Below are positions 26,162-34,975 of a stretch of 64,000 nt of DNA, one piece after another. The notes below the pieces were generated by a model, which was not told the origin of the DNA, did not search any database, and saw only the letters and a list, made by a program, of their open reading frames with translations. The stretch is taken from positions 186,001-250,000 of the forward strand of contig NZ_WEGI01000006.1 in assembly GCF_009604425.1 (NCBI RefSeq), read 5' to 3'. How positions within the stretch are numbered: position 1 is the first letter of the stretch; each line of letters starts with the position of its first letter. A program made the translations under genes and the position numbers. This DNA comes from Nocardia aurantia. Lineage in GTDB: Bacteria; Actinomycetota; Actinomycetes; Mycobacteriales; Mycobacteriaceae.

Positions 26162-26182
26162 TGAGTTCTCCATGAGAAGTCA
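26162..26182. promoter_or_regulatory. HxlR operator candidate 1
   Basis: TGAGTTCT-N5-AGAAGTCA, one base off a perfect 8-5-8 inverted repeat. Its centre is 30 bp from the second copy. It begins 18 bp upstream of the hxlR-type start, suited to autorepression. Confidence 0.7.
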
Positions 26183-26191
26183 GCTAGGGTC

Positions 26192-26212
26192 TGAGTTCTA
26201 CAAGAGAACTCA
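26192..26212. promoter_or_regulatory. HxlR operator candidate 2
   Basis: TGAGTTCT-N5-AGAACTCA, a perfect 8-5-8 inverted repeat ending 8 bp before the crotonase ATG. It overlaps that gene's ribosome site (AGGAGG, 26212-26217), so a bound dimer would block its expression. Confidence 0.75.
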
Positions 26213-26220
26213 GGAGGGCC

Positions 26221-27069
26221 ATGAGCGACCGCTACGCCGCGCTGACCGTCGGCACCGCGCGGGGCGTCACCACCGTCACGATCGACCATCCCCCGGTCAA
26301 CCTGCTCGACGAGATTCTGATCGCCGATCTGGACCGGCTGTACCACGACATCCGCGACGACCCGGACACCCGGGTTGTCGTGTTCACCAGCGCGGACCCG
26401 GAATTCTTTCTCTCCCACGGCGATATGCGGCTGGTGACGGATCCCGAGGCGCTGGCCGCCTACGCGCGGGGCCCGGCCCCCACCCTGTTCGCGCGCTACC
26501 GAGACCTGCCCCGGCCCACCATCGCGAAGATCGCGGGCCGGGTCCGGGGCGGCGGCGCTGAATTCCTGCTGTCGCTCGACATGCGTTACGCCGCAACAGA
26601 TCACGCGTGGTTCGGCCAGCCCGAGGTGGCGCTCGGAATCTTCCCGGGCGGCAGCGGAACCCAACTGCTGCCACGGTTGCTCGGCCGCTCGCGCACGCTG
26701 GAAGTCGTTCTGGGCGGCGGACTCTACGACGCGCGCACCGCCGAACGATACGGCTGGATCGACCGCGCGCTGCCCGCCGCCGAACTCGACGAGTTCGTCG
26801 GCGATCTGGCCCGCCGCATCGCCGAGCAGCCACCGGACGCGGTGGTGGCGGCCCTGCGCGCGATCCGGGCCGCGTCGGAACTCCCACTCGACGAGGGGCT
26901 GGCCCGCGAGACCGAACTGCTGCTGCCATTGTTCACCGGAGACGATGCCCGGCAACGCTTTTCGGCGGTTCTGGCGGCCGGTGCGCAGACCCGCTCCGGC
27001 GAGCTCGAATTGGAGCGACTGATCGAACGGACGCGGGGCCCGGCGCCCGCCGGGTCCCGGCAGCCGTAG
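26221..27069 (+). CDS. Enoyl-CoA hydratase/isomerase (crotonase) family protein
   Basis: 282 residues. Crotonase-fold features: TVTIDHPPVNLLDE at the N-terminus, the first oxyanion segment around FFLSHGDMR, GGGAEFLLSLDMRYA, and PEVALGIFPGGSGTQLLPRL, in which the Glu of PEVALG occupies the hydratase Glu position. The Gly-rich turn before it lacks the second Glu of classic hydratases, so the reaction may be isomerisation or another crotonase chemistry. It is controlled by the divergent HxlR regulator; the RBS AGGAGG lies at the edge of the operator. Confidence 0.9.
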   Translation: MSDRYAALTVGTARGVTTVTIDHPPVNLLDEILIADLDRLYHDIRDDPDTRVVVFTSADPEFFLSHGDMRLVTDPEALAAYARGPAPTLFARYRDLPRPTIAKIAGRVRGGGAEFLLSLDMRYAATDHAWFGQPEVALGIFPGGSGTQLLPRLLGRSRTLEVVLGGGLYDARTAERYGWIDRALPAAELDEFVGDLARRIAEQPPDAVVAALRAIRAASELPLDEGLARETELLLPLFTGDDARQRFSAVLAAGAQTRSGELELERLIERTRGPAPAGSRQP

Positions 27070-27081
27070 GCCGGACCTCGC

Positions 27082-27768
27082 TCAATCCTCGTGCGGCGGA
27101 ACGCGATCGTGCGCGGTGAGCAGGAGGTGGTCGAAGGCGGTGGTGGCCGGCGGCGGCGGGACGGTGGGCAGCTCGGCGACCAGTTGCGCCGCGAAGTCGC
27201 GGAGTTTGACGTTGGTCTCCTGCGATCGCCACGCGAGCACCCGGAAGGCCTGATCGGCGGTGATGCCGTAGGTCCGCATGATCACGCCCTTGGCCTGTTC
27301 GATGACGGCGCGATGTTCGATGATCGCCCGGTTCTCGTCGGTGGTGTCGGCGAGGCCGGTGTCGAGCAGGGTGTCCGTAAGGTCGATGTGGTAACCGCTG
27401 ACCCCGACCGCGGTGTCGTCCTCGTGGTGGAGCTGGTCGGTGACGACCATCACGGCGCGTTCCTCCCCGGCGGTGTCCACCATGCGGTGGCGGCTGGAGA
27501 ACGGTTCACCGTGCTCGACCGTCGCGGTGATCAGGTCCGCGACCCGGGCGCGATCGTCGGGGTGGACGTGCGACAGCAGCAGCGTCGTCGACGGCTCGAC
27601 GTCGCCGGGGGTGTAGCCGTGCATCCGGTACACCTCGGGCGACCATTCCCATCGCCGGGTGGCGAACCAGAAGGTGAACGCGCCGACGACCGGCCCGCTG
27701 TCGGCGTCACTGTCCGCCGTGACGTGCGCGGGGGTCTCGGGCGGGTTCGGTATGGTCATCGTGCTCAT
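27082..27768 (-). CDS. PAS-ANTAR RNA-binding antiterminator regulator
   Basis: 228 residues. A PAS/PAC sensor (about 28-130, FWFATRRWEWSPEVYRMHGY to VGVSGYHIDLTDT) is followed by a C-terminal ANTAR domain (about 145-205, RAVIEQAKGVIMRTYGITADQAFRVL). ANTAR domains bind paired stem-loops in mRNA and prevent termination; PAS-ANTAR proteins are frequent in mycobacteria and Nocardia. The start is the ATG at 27768. It is convergent with the crotonase gene, with 12 bp between stop codons. The signal sensed is unknown. Confidence 0.92.
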   Translation of the reverse strand: MSTMTIPNPPETPAHVTADSDADSGPVVGAFTFWFATRRWEWSPEVYRMHGYTPGDVEPSTTLLLSHVHPDDRARVADLITATVEHGEPFSSRHRMVDTAGEERAVMVVTDQLHHEDDTAVGVSGYHIDLTDTLLDTGLADTTDENRAIIEHRAVIEQAKGVIMRTYGITADQAFRVLAWRSQETNVKLRDFAAQLVAELPTVPPPPATTAFDHLLLTAHDRVPPHED

Positions 27769-27955
27769 TCTCCGGCTGCGGGGCGGGGCGTGGACGTACC
27801 GGTCGAGTCTGCCACCGACGGGCCGGCGAACACCGGCCGGTCGAGCACCGGCACTGGATAAGCGCAGGTCGCCGATGTTCAGGGAGCATTCTATGCACAG
27901 TGCCCGGCCGGTCCCGCCGGTACTGCCGTCGCGGTCCGCCGCCGCTGTCGGCCGC

Positions 27956-29866
27956 TCACCGGCCGGCCGAGCGGGCCGGGGCCCGCCGCCCGCCGATCCG
28001 GCGGCGAAGTTGTTGCGTCACAGTCGGTTCCAGGAAATCACCGGTCGGCACGTCGGCGTAGAGGTCCTCGATCACGGCGGCGTAGTTGCGTTCGACCACC
28101 GCGCGGCGCACCGACATCTTCGGGGTCAGCTCGTCGTCACCGGGCAGCCAGAGATGATCGAGCAGGACGAACCGTTTGATCTGTTCCGGCCGCGAGACGG
28201 TGGCGTTGGCGGCCCGGACCGCGGCGACGATGCGGTCCCGGATGCCGGCCCGGTGCACGAGGTCCGCGACGTCCGCGGCGATCACGCCCTGGGTCCGGGC
28301 GTCGCTGCCGATGGCGTCACCGTCAAGCGTGATCAGCGCGACCAGATAGGGCCGGCCCTCGCCGACGACCACCACGGAACCGATCAGGAACGACGCCGCC
28401 CGCACGGCGTTCTCGATGAGCGCGGGCGCGATGTTCTTGCCGGAGTCGTTGATGATCATCTCGGACTTGCGGCCGATGATCCGCAGATTGCCCTCCGAAT
28501 CCAGCCTCCCGAGATCGCCGGTCAGCAGCCAGCCGCCGGGAGTGAACGCCGCGGCGGTCCGCTCCCGGTCCCGGTGGTAGCCGCGCATCACCATCGGCCC
28601 GCGCAGCAGGATCTCGCCGTCGGCGGCCAGCGCGAGTTCCGTTCCGGGAACGACCTTTCCGACGGAACCGAGCGCGGGATCGGTCACCGTGGTGGAGGTG
28701 CTGACCCCGGCCGCCTCCGACAGCCCCCACACCTCGGTCAGCCGGATCCCCAGCCCGTGGAAGAACTCCAGGACCTCCGCGGAGATCGGCGCGGCGCCGG
28801 ATGCCGCGAACCGCACCGCGTCCAGCCCGATCCGGCGCCGGATGCGGCCCAGCACAAGGGCTTCCGCGATCCGATGGTGCAGCCGCAGCAGCGGCCCGCA
28901 CCCGGAGCCCCGTTCGGCGCGCGCGGTCCGGACGCCGACCCCGAGCGCCCATCGGGCCAGCCGGCGCCGCGCCCGGCGCGGATCGGTGGCCACGGCCCCC
29001 TCGATCGCGGCCTGTGCCTTGTGCCACACCCGCGGCACCCCGAACACCACCGTGGGGCGCACCGCGACCAGCGCCTCCGCGAATCGGTGTGGATCGGCGA
29101 TCGGCACCACCCGCATGCCGCGCGCGATGTTCGCGTAGTGCGCGGTGACCCGGTCGGCGATGTGCGCGGCGGGCAGATAGGAGATGATGCGATCCGTGCC
29201 CCCGGTCGGCAACTCCTCGGCGAGCCCGGCCAATTGCGCGAGGATGTTGGCATGGGTCAGCTCGACCCCCTTGGGAGCGCCCGTGGTGCCCGACGTGTAG
29301 ACGATCGTCGCCAGATCCTCCGGCCGCACCTGACGCCAGGTCGCGTCGAAATCGAAGCGCGGCAGTGGATTCCGCATCACGTCGGCGAGGTCGAGGGTCC
29401 CCGCCGCGGGCCCGTCGACACAGATCACGTGCGCGAACGCGATCCCGGTGTCCCGCACCACATCCAGGAATCGCCGCTCGGTGACGAGGATCCGGTTCCC
29501 GGCGTTCGCGCAGATGTCGGCGATCCGGGCGGCGGGCAGGGTCGCGTAGATCGAGAAGGGCGTCGCGCCGAGATGCAGTGCCGCGGTGTCGACGAGATGG
29601 AACTCGATGCGATTGGTCAGCAGCAACCCGATCGTCTCACCCCATTCCCGCAGCAGCGCCGCGAGACCCGCTGCGAGACGGCGCACTTCGTCGTCGTATT
29701 CGGCCCAGCTCACCACGATGTCCCCGGCCTGATCGCTCAGCGCGATCGCGTCCGGCCGCATCGACACCGTCGCCCGGAACGCTTCCGGGAGAGTCACGAC
29801 CACCGCACCGGACGCATGCCCGAAAGTGACCAACGGACCGCGCCGGTGCAACATCGTCCACTCCAC
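27956..29866 (-). CDS. Long-chain acyl-CoA synthetase (FadD15/FAA1 type)
   Basis: 636 residues. The P-loop is YTSGTTGAPKG (190-200), followed by SYLPAAHIADR, the adenine-binding GLSEAAGVSTS and GWLLTGDLGRLDSEG, and the hinge region with GRKSEMIINDSGKNI. This is the long bacterial/eukaryotic FAA1 class, as in FadD15. It activates long-chain fatty acids to CoA thioesters. The C-terminus carries an Arg-rich tail (about 620-636). Its promoter region contains the palindrome GTTAA-C-TTAAC. It stands alone on the minus strand. Confidence 0.93.
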   Translation of the reverse strand: MEWTMLHRRGPLVTFGHASGAVVVTLPEAFRATVSMRPDAIALSDQAGDIVVSWAEYDDEVRRLAAGLAALLREWGETIGLLLTNRIEFHLVDTAALHLGATPFSIYATLPAARIADICANAGNRILVTERRFLDVVRDTGIAFAHVICVDGPAAGTLDLADVMRNPLPRFDFDATWRQVRPEDLATIVYTSGTTGAPKGVELTHANILAQLAGLAEELPTGGTDRIISYLPAAHIADRVTAHYANIARGMRVVPIADPHRFAEALVAVRPTVVFGVPRVWHKAQAAIEGAVATDPRRARRRLARWALGVGVRTARAERGSGCGPLLRLHHRIAEALVLGRIRRRIGLDAVRFAASGAAPISAEVLEFFHGLGIRLTEVWGLSEAAGVSTSTTVTDPALGSVGKVVPGTELALAADGEILLRGPMVMRGYHRDRERTAAAFTPGGWLLTGDLGRLDSEGNLRIIGRKSEMIINDSGKNIAPALIENAVRAASFLIGSVVVVGEGRPYLVALITLDGDAIGSDARTQGVIAADVADLVHRAGIRDRIVAAVRAANATVSRPEQIKRFVLLDHLWLPGDDELTPKMSVRRAVVERNYAAVIEDLYADVPTGDFLEPTVTQQLRRRIGGRRAPARSAGR

Positions 29867-29892
29867 TGCCGATCCGATCTTGTAGAATCCAT

Positions 29893-29903
29893 GTTAACTT
29901 AAC
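29893..29903. promoter_or_regulatory. Candidate operator of the acyl-CoA synthetase promoter
   Basis: GTTAA-C-TTAAC is a perfect 11-bp inverted repeat in an AT-rich patch 27 bp upstream of the acyl-CoA synthetase start. The regulator is not adjacent. The assignment rests on symmetry and position only. Confidence 0.35.
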
Positions 29904-30037
29904 CCGGCTGCGGCGTGGCCGGATCAGCGCATTCGGCACTGAATCGGCAACATTCGCGATCGCGCCGTCCGTACCGGGGCGCCACGGAAAGCCGAACCGG
30001 CCGAGAACAACCCGCGTTCCGTGGGACACTGCTGTCC

Positions 30038-30499
30038 ATGACGCAGACCACCGTTGCGGTGTACGCGGTCGGCGAGGGTGGGGCCACCGGACAGCGGCTC
30101 GGCGCGGCCACCCTGGTCGACCCGGAATACGCTCTCGTCGATCCGCCGCTGAATCGGCAACTCGCGAACGACTTCCCGGCCCTGCGGGCCGGCGTGTTCG
30201 CCGCGGCGGAGGGCGTCGCCGAGGTGATCGACATCGCCCACATTCATGTGATTCCCGAAGCTCCGGAACTTGTTCTGCTGCAACTGGTTTCGGCGTCGGC
30301 CGCCCCGGCGCGCGACATGCCGATCGTACCCGGGCGGAACGAGGGCGGCGTCCCCTCTCCGGAGCCCACCCGGGCGGAGGTCATCGCCGCCCTGCGCCTG
30401 GTGCTCGCCGACGCACCGCCACCACCGCCTGCCGGATCGCCCGTATCCTTCGTCAACGACCCCATCCGGTGGCTGCTGCACCTGTTCGGCAACGACTGA
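30038..30499 (+). CDS. Hypothetical protein, possibly a degenerate trypsin-like domain
   Basis: 153 residues, no signal peptide. I do not recognise a named family. The order of short motifs nevertheless recalls the first barrel of trypsin-like proteases: GAATLVDPEYALVDPP sits where proteases have GTLVDPxxVLTAAHC, and PELVLLQL where they have the catalytic-Asp segment DIALLRL. The His (AAHC) is replaced by DPPL, the Asp by Glu, and there is no Ser-containing second barrel, so it cannot be an active protease. A Pro-rich segment (about 130-135) precedes the C-terminal end. Function unknown. Confidence 0.6.
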   Translation: MTQTTVAVYAVGEGGATGQRLGAATLVDPEYALVDPPLNRQLANDFPALRAGVFAAAEGVAEVIDIAHIHVIPEAPELVLLQLVSASAAPARDMPIVPGRNEGGVPSPEPTRAEVIAALRLVLADAPPPPPAGSPVSFVNDPIRWLLHLFGND

Positions 30500-30556
30500 G
30501 CGGCCGCCTTCTCCGAAGCCGCGAACCCCGGCCCGGCCCGTGGGACACTCGGGAAC

Positions 30557-31849
30557 ATGAGGGGGCACGAGCCGGCGGCCGCGAACGAGCCCGCGCCGCA
30601 GCGCGATTCGGCACGCACGCGAATTCGCGCCGCCCGCGACCGAAATCGCCCGGCCGCGACCGAGCCGCGACCATCGGCGCCGTCGCGGCCCGTGCTCCTG
30701 CTCCGGCGGCTCGCCGATGTGCTGCTGGTCGCGGTGGCCGGCGGCGTGGACATGGCGGTCTGGGGTGGGGCACACCGCGATCTGACCGGCGGCGGCCGCG
30801 TGGCGGGCTGGCTGCTGCCGGTGCTCACCGTCGTCCTGTGCGGCGCCCTGCTGCTGCGGAATCGGTTCCCGCTCACGGTGTGGGTGGCGACCTGGCTCTA
30901 CACCGGCGTCAATCTGCTTGTGCCGCAATACTATCCGTTCGCCTATCTGCTGGTCGCGACGTATGTGGTGGCGCGGCGGGTGCCGGGCCCGGCCGCCCGC
31001 CTGGTCTTCGTCGCCTCGGCCCTGCCGCTGACCCTGTTCAGCTATCGCTCCGAACAATCCGCGGCCGAACACGGCGTGGGCGGTTTCGCGCCCGCCCTCA
31101 CCCTCTGGGCGATCATCCTCGCCGTCGCGTGGGGCCTCGGCCGGCTCGTCCACTCCCGCGAGCAGCACGCTCGCGCCGAACGGGAACGACTGCTGGCCGC
31201 CGCGGAACAGGCCCTCGCCGAACAGCGGTTGCGGCTGGCGCGGGAACTGCACGACAGCGTCTCGGGCGCGGTCGCCGGCATGATCCTGCACGCCGGCGCC
31301 GCACGCGCCCTGGCCACCGGCGCGGACCCCCGGGTGGGCCGGGCGTTGCAGGTCATCGAGCAGGCGGGCGCCCAGGCCATGACCGAATTGCACTCGATGC
31401 TGGGCCTGTTGCGGTCGTCCGACGCGGAACCGCCGCCGGTCCGGTTCGCCGAGGTCGAGCACCTGCTCGACACCGCGCGCCGAGCCGGGCTGCGAGTACG
31501 CAGCGAGGTCAGCGGCCGGGCCCGGCCGCTACCGCCGGAGGCCGACCTGGCGGCGTACCGCACGGTCCAGGAATCGCTGACCAACGCGACCAAACACGCG
31601 GGCCGGAACGCGTCGGTGGCGCTGGGCATCACGTGGACCGAGGCCGACCTGCGCCTCACCGTCCGCAGCCGCGGCCACGGTGCGCCACCCGCCCCGGCGG
31701 CCCTGTCGTCCGGCACCGGCCTGCGCGGACTGCGCGAACGCCTCGACGCCCTGGGCGGCGAACTGCGGTACGGCCCCGAGGGCGACGACTGGTGCGTGCA
31801 CGCGACCCTGCCCGCGACCCCGGGCGACCACCCCCTCGCGACGCCCTGA
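30557..31849 (+). CDS. Orphan sensor histidine kinase (NarL-type, HisKA_3)
   Basis: 430 residues. A basic 45-residue N-terminus is followed by about five membrane segments (50-195), a short coiled coil, the dimerisation/phosphoacceptor motif LARELHDSVSG (His232), and an HATPase with QESLTNATKHA. The ATP G1 box reads RSRGHG where NDG or DDGxG is usual, so nucleotide binding may be altered. No response-regulator gene is adjacent on either side, which is unusual for this class, where the NarL-type partner normally follows. The two strands converge at 31849/31893. Confidence 0.9.
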   Translation: MRGHEPAAANEPAPQRDSARTRIRAARDRNRPAATEPRPSAPSRPVLLLRRLADVLLVAVAGGVDMAVWGGAHRDLTGGGRVAGWLLPVLTVVLCGALLLRNRFPLTVWVATWLYTGVNLLVPQYYPFAYLLVATYVVARRVPGPAARLVFVASALPLTLFSYRSEQSAAEHGVGGFAPALTLWAIILAVAWGLGRLVHSREQHARAERERLLAAAEQALAEQRLRLARELHDSVSGAVAGMILHAGAARALATGADPRVGRALQVIEQAGAQAMTELHSMLGLLRSSDAEPPPVRFAEVEHLLDTARRAGLRVRSEVSGRARPLPPEADLAAYRTVQESLTNATKHAGRNASVALGITWTEADLRLTVRSRGHGAPPAPAALSSGTGLRGLRERLDALGGELRYGPEGDDWCVHATLPATPGDHPLATP

Positions 31850-31866
31850 CCCGCGGCCGGGGTCAG
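31846..31866. terminator. Convergent hairpin
   Basis: Arms CTGACCC and GGGTCAG form a 7-bp stem overlapping the kinase stop codon. A second palindrome, CCTGACCGGTCAGG (31884-31897), overlaps the stop of the convergent oxidoreductase gene. Probably terminators. Confidence 0.5.
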
Positions 31867-31892
31867 ACCTCGAGCTCCGCCCGCCTGACCGG

Positions 31893-32738
31893 TCAGGCCA
31901 GGGTCGCCAGGCCCTCGGCGAGCGGGGCGAGCACGTCCGGGCTGTGCGGCGGCGCCAGATAGACAATCGCCAGATCCAGGCCCTCGGCCCCCAGCGCCGC
32001 GATCTGTTCCAGCGCCGGGCCGATCTCGCCGTCCTCGCCCAACCGGATGTGGCTGGACAGTGTGATCTCCGCCGGGTCACGGCCCACATCGGCGCAATGC
32101 TGGTGCAGCACATCGCGTTTGCGCGCGAACTCGGCCGCGGTGCCGCCCACGAAGTTCCAGTGCTGCGCGAACCGGGCCGCCGTGCGCAGGGTCCGCTTCT
32201 CACCGCTGCCACCGATGCAGATCGGCGGATGCGGCCGCTGCGGCCCCTTCGGCTCGTTGCGGGCCTCGGTCAGCTGATAGAACCGGCCCTCGAAAGTGGT
32301 GGTCGGCTCGCTCAGCAGTCCGACGAGCACCTCGCACGCCTCCTCGAACCGATCGCTGCGGTCGCGCAGGCTGCCGAGTTCGATGCCGTAGGCGCCGGAC
32401 TCCTCCTCGTTCCAGCCCGCGCCGATCCCCAGCTCGAGCCGGCCGCCCGAGACGATGTCCAGGGTGGACGCCATATTCGCCAGCACCGCCGGATGCCGGT
32501 AGTGGACGCCCGTGACCAGCGTCCCCAGCCGCAACCGGCTCGTGGCCTGCGCCAGCGCGGTCAGGGTCACCCACCCCTCCATACAGGGGCCGGTCGGATC
32601 GGAGAAGATCGGGTAGAAGTGGTCGAAATTCCAACCGGATTCGAAGATCTCGATCCCGTCGGCCTCCCGCCACACGGCCAGCATGTCCGCCCATGTCGTA
32701 TTCTGCGGCGATGTCTTGAAACCGAAGCGCATCCGCAC
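31893..32738 (-). CDS. LLM-class F420-dependent oxidoreductase
   Basis: 281 residues. Luciferase-like TIM-barrel features: WREADGIEIFESGWNFDHF near the N-terminus, RLRLGTLVTGVHYRHPAVLA, then LDIVSGGRLELGIGAGWNEEE, the segment that holds the F420 pocket in this class. Such enzymes are numerous in Nocardia and mycobacteria and transfer hydride to or from F420. The ATG at 32738 follows no clear ribosome site. It stands alone, divergent from the zinc alcohol dehydrogenase gene. The substrate cannot be read from the sequence. Confidence 0.92.
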   Translation of the reverse strand: MRMRFGFKTSPQNTTWADMLAVWREADGIEIFESGWNFDHFYPIFSDPTGPCMEGWVTLTALAQATSRLRLGTLVTGVHYRHPAVLANMASTLDIVSGGRLELGIGAGWNEEESGAYGIELGSLRDRSDRFEEACEVLVGLLSEPTTTFEGRFYQLTEARNEPKGPQRPHPPICIGGSGEKRTLRTAARFAQHWNFVGGTAAEFARKRDVLHQHCADVGRDPAEITLSSHIRLGEDGEIGPALEQIAALGAEGLDLAIVYLAPPHSPDVLAPLAEGLATLA

Positions 32739-32913
32739 AGCCTAGGCGGCGGCGCCTCGCCGGGCCGGGCCACACACCGCCGCCCGCCCGCTACGGCAGC
32801 GTGTCGCCGCTGGTCGGGGGGTTCTGCCGGTACCCGGAACAACAGGGACTCCCCCGTCCGGCGAGCACGCGGTTTGCTGGACACAGCGCACCGAGCCCTC
32901 GAACAGGAGATAT

Positions 32914-33930
32914 ATGCGAGGCACCGTTCTGCACGCCCCCGGCGACATCCGCTTCGAGGACCGTCCCGATCCACGCCTCGAACAGCCCACCGACGCGATC
33001 ATCCGCACCGTCGCGACCTGCGTCTGCGGCTCCGACCTGTGGAACTACCGCGGCATCAACGACGTCACCGGGCCGCTGACGATGGGCCACGAATACGTCG
33101 GTGTCGTCGAGGAGGTCGGCGACGCCGTCACCACCGTACGACCGGGTCAATTCGTCGTCGGCGGGTTCGCCTACTCGGACAACACCTGTCCCAACTGCCG
33201 CTACGGGTACCAGTCCACCTGTGTGCACGGCGGCTTCTTCAACACCTGCCAGGCCGAGGCCGTCCGCATTCCGCTGGCCGACGGCACGCTCATCGCGCTG
33301 CCCGAGCATCCCGACAGCGCAATGATTCCGGCGCTGCTGGCCCTGTCGGATGTGATGGGCACCGGCTGGTACGCCGCCGTCGCCGCCGACGTGCGGCCCG
33401 GCGACACCGCGGTCGTGGTCGGCGACGGCGCCGTCGGACTGTGCGCGGTCCTGGCCGCGAAGGAACTCGGCGCCGAACGCGTCATCGCCATGAGCCGCCA
33501 CGAGTCCCGGCAGAAACTGGCCCTGGACTTCGGCGCCACCGACCTGGTCACCGAACGCGGCGACGACGGCGTCGCGATGATCAAGGACCTGACCGGCGGC
33601 GTCGGCGCCGACGCGGTGCTGGAATGCGTCGGCACCGGCGAATCCCTCGCCCAGGCCCGGCACGCCGCCCGCGCCGGTGGCCGCGTCGGTTTCGTCGGCG
33701 TCCCGCACGGCGCGGACTTCCCGGCCACGGAACTGTTCCGCTCCCACATCGCGCTGCGCGGCGGCGCGGCGCCGGTGCGGCGGTTCCTGCCCGACCTCAT
33801 CGAGAGGGTCCTCGGCGGCCGCATCGACCCCGGCAAGGTGTTCGACCTCACGCTCCCCCTCGACCGGGTCGCCGAGGGCTACCGTGCCATGGACGAACGC
33901 CGCGCGATCAAGACCCTCCTGCTCCCCTGA
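32914..33930 (+). CDS. Zinc-dependent alcohol dehydrogenase (MDR)
   Basis: 338 residues. Catalytic zinc ligands CVCGSD (Cys38) and GHE (58-60) are present. The structural zinc lobe keeps only three cysteines (CPNCRYGYQSTC), so it may bind weakly. The Rossmann motif is VVGDGAVGL, and SRHESRQ suggests NADP preference through the Ser-Arg after beta-2. The ATG at 32914 follows AGGAG. It is followed by an aldo/keto reductase gene 22 bp downstream, so the two form an operon that probably handles alcohols or aldehydes. Confidence 0.92.
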   Translation: MRGTVLHAPGDIRFEDRPDPRLEQPTDAIIRTVATCVCGSDLWNYRGINDVTGPLTMGHEYVGVVEEVGDAVTTVRPGQFVVGGFAYSDNTCPNCRYGYQSTCVHGGFFNTCQAEAVRIPLADGTLIALPEHPDSAMIPALLALSDVMGTGWYAAVAADVRPGDTAVVVGDGAVGLCAVLAAKELGAERVIAMSRHESRQKLALDFGATDLVTERGDDGVAMIKDLTGGVGADAVLECVGTGESLAQARHAARAGGRVGFVGVPHGADFPATELFRSHIALRGGAAPVRRFLPDLIERVLGGRIDPGKVFDLTLPLDRVAEGYRAMDERRAIKTLLLP

Positions 33931-33952
33931 CCCGAGAAAGGATCCCTTCGCC

Positions 33953-34933
33953 GTGAAGAATGTGAAACTCGGTGGCCGACTGGAGGTTTCCCGCCTCGGG
34001 CTCGGCACGATGGGAATGTCGTTCGCCTACACCGGCGCCGGCAGCGACGACGCCGAATCGGTCCGCACCATTCACCGCGCCCTCGATCTGGGTGTCACGC
34101 TGATCGACACCGCCGAGGTCTACGGCCCGTACCGCAACGAGGAGCTGGTCGGCCGGGCGCTGCGCGGCCGGCGCGACGAGGCGGTGCTCGCCACCAAATT
34201 CGGCATGATCTCCCACACCGGCCGCGACGCCGGCGTCCTCGACAGCAGCCCGGCGAGTGTCCGCGCGGCCGTCGACGGCTCCCTGAGCCGGCTGGGCACC
34301 GACTACATCGACCTCTACTACCAGCACCGCGTCGACCCGGCCACCCCGATCGAGGACACCGTCGGCGCCCTCGCGGACCTGGTCGCCGCCGGCAAGATCC
34401 GCCACATCGGCCTGTCGGAGGCGGGCCCGAACACCATCCGCCGCGCCCACGCGATCCACCCGATCACCGCGCTGCAATCGGAATACTCGCTGTGGACCCG
34501 CGACCCCGAACCCGAAACCCTGCCCGTGCTACGGGAACTCGGCATCGGCTTCGTCGCCTACTCCCCGCTGGGCCGCGGATTCCTCACCGGCACGATCCAT
34601 TCGACCGACGACTTCGACGCGACCGACAACCGTAAGTCCAATCCCCGCTTCACCGGCGACAACTTCACCACCAATCTCCGTCTCGCCGAAGAGGTCCGGC
34701 AGATCGCCACCGATGCCGGCGTCACCCCCGCGCAGATCGCGCTCGCCTGGCTGCTGTCCCGCGGCGACGACATCGTGCCCATCCCGGGCACCAAACGCGT
34801 GTCCCGCCTGGAGGAGAACGCCGCCGCCGCCGACCTCACCCTCACCCCCGAGCAACTCACTCGCCTGGACAGCCTCACGCCGCCCGCGGGTGATCACCAC
34901 AACGAGGCCCAGATGCGCATGATCGAACGCTGA
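33953..34933 (+). CDS. Aldo/keto reductase
   Basis: 326 residues, TIM-barrel AKR. The tetrad is visible: Asp in LIDTAEVYG with its Tyr, Lys in LATKFG, and His in YYQHRVD. IPGTKRVSRLEENAAA near the C-terminus is the NADPH-binding segment. The start is the GTG at 33953, with AAAGGA upstream; the frame extends further upstream within the previous gene but without AKR features. It forms an operon with the zinc dehydrogenase. A GC-rich terminator follows at 34940-34971. Confidence 0.94.
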   Translation: MKNVKLGGRLEVSRLGLGTMGMSFAYTGAGSDDAESVRTIHRALDLGVTLIDTAEVYGPYRNEELVGRALRGRRDEAVLATKFGMISHTGRDAGVLDSSPASVRAAVDGSLSRLGTDYIDLYYQHRVDPATPIEDTVGALADLVAAGKIRHIGLSEAGPNTIRRAHAIHPITALQSEYSLWTRDPEPETLPVLRELGIGFVAYSPLGRGFLTGTIHSTDDFDATDNRKSNPRFTGDNFTTNLRLAEEVRQIATDAGVTPAQIALAWLLSRGDDIVPIPGTKRVSRLEENAAAADLTLTPEQLTRLDSLTPPAGDHHNEAQMRMIER

Positions 34934-34939
34934 TCCGGT

Positions 34940-34971
34940 GGCCGGCGGCGCCCCGGCGGGCGCCGCCGGCC
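34940..34971. terminator. Convergent terminator
   Basis: Arms GGCCGGCGGCGCC (34940-34952) and GGCGCCGCCGGCC (34959-34971) pair perfectly over 13 bp. It lies between the convergent aldo/keto reductase and NDMA-type dehydrogenase genes. Confidence 0.75.
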
Positions 34972-34975
34972 CGGC

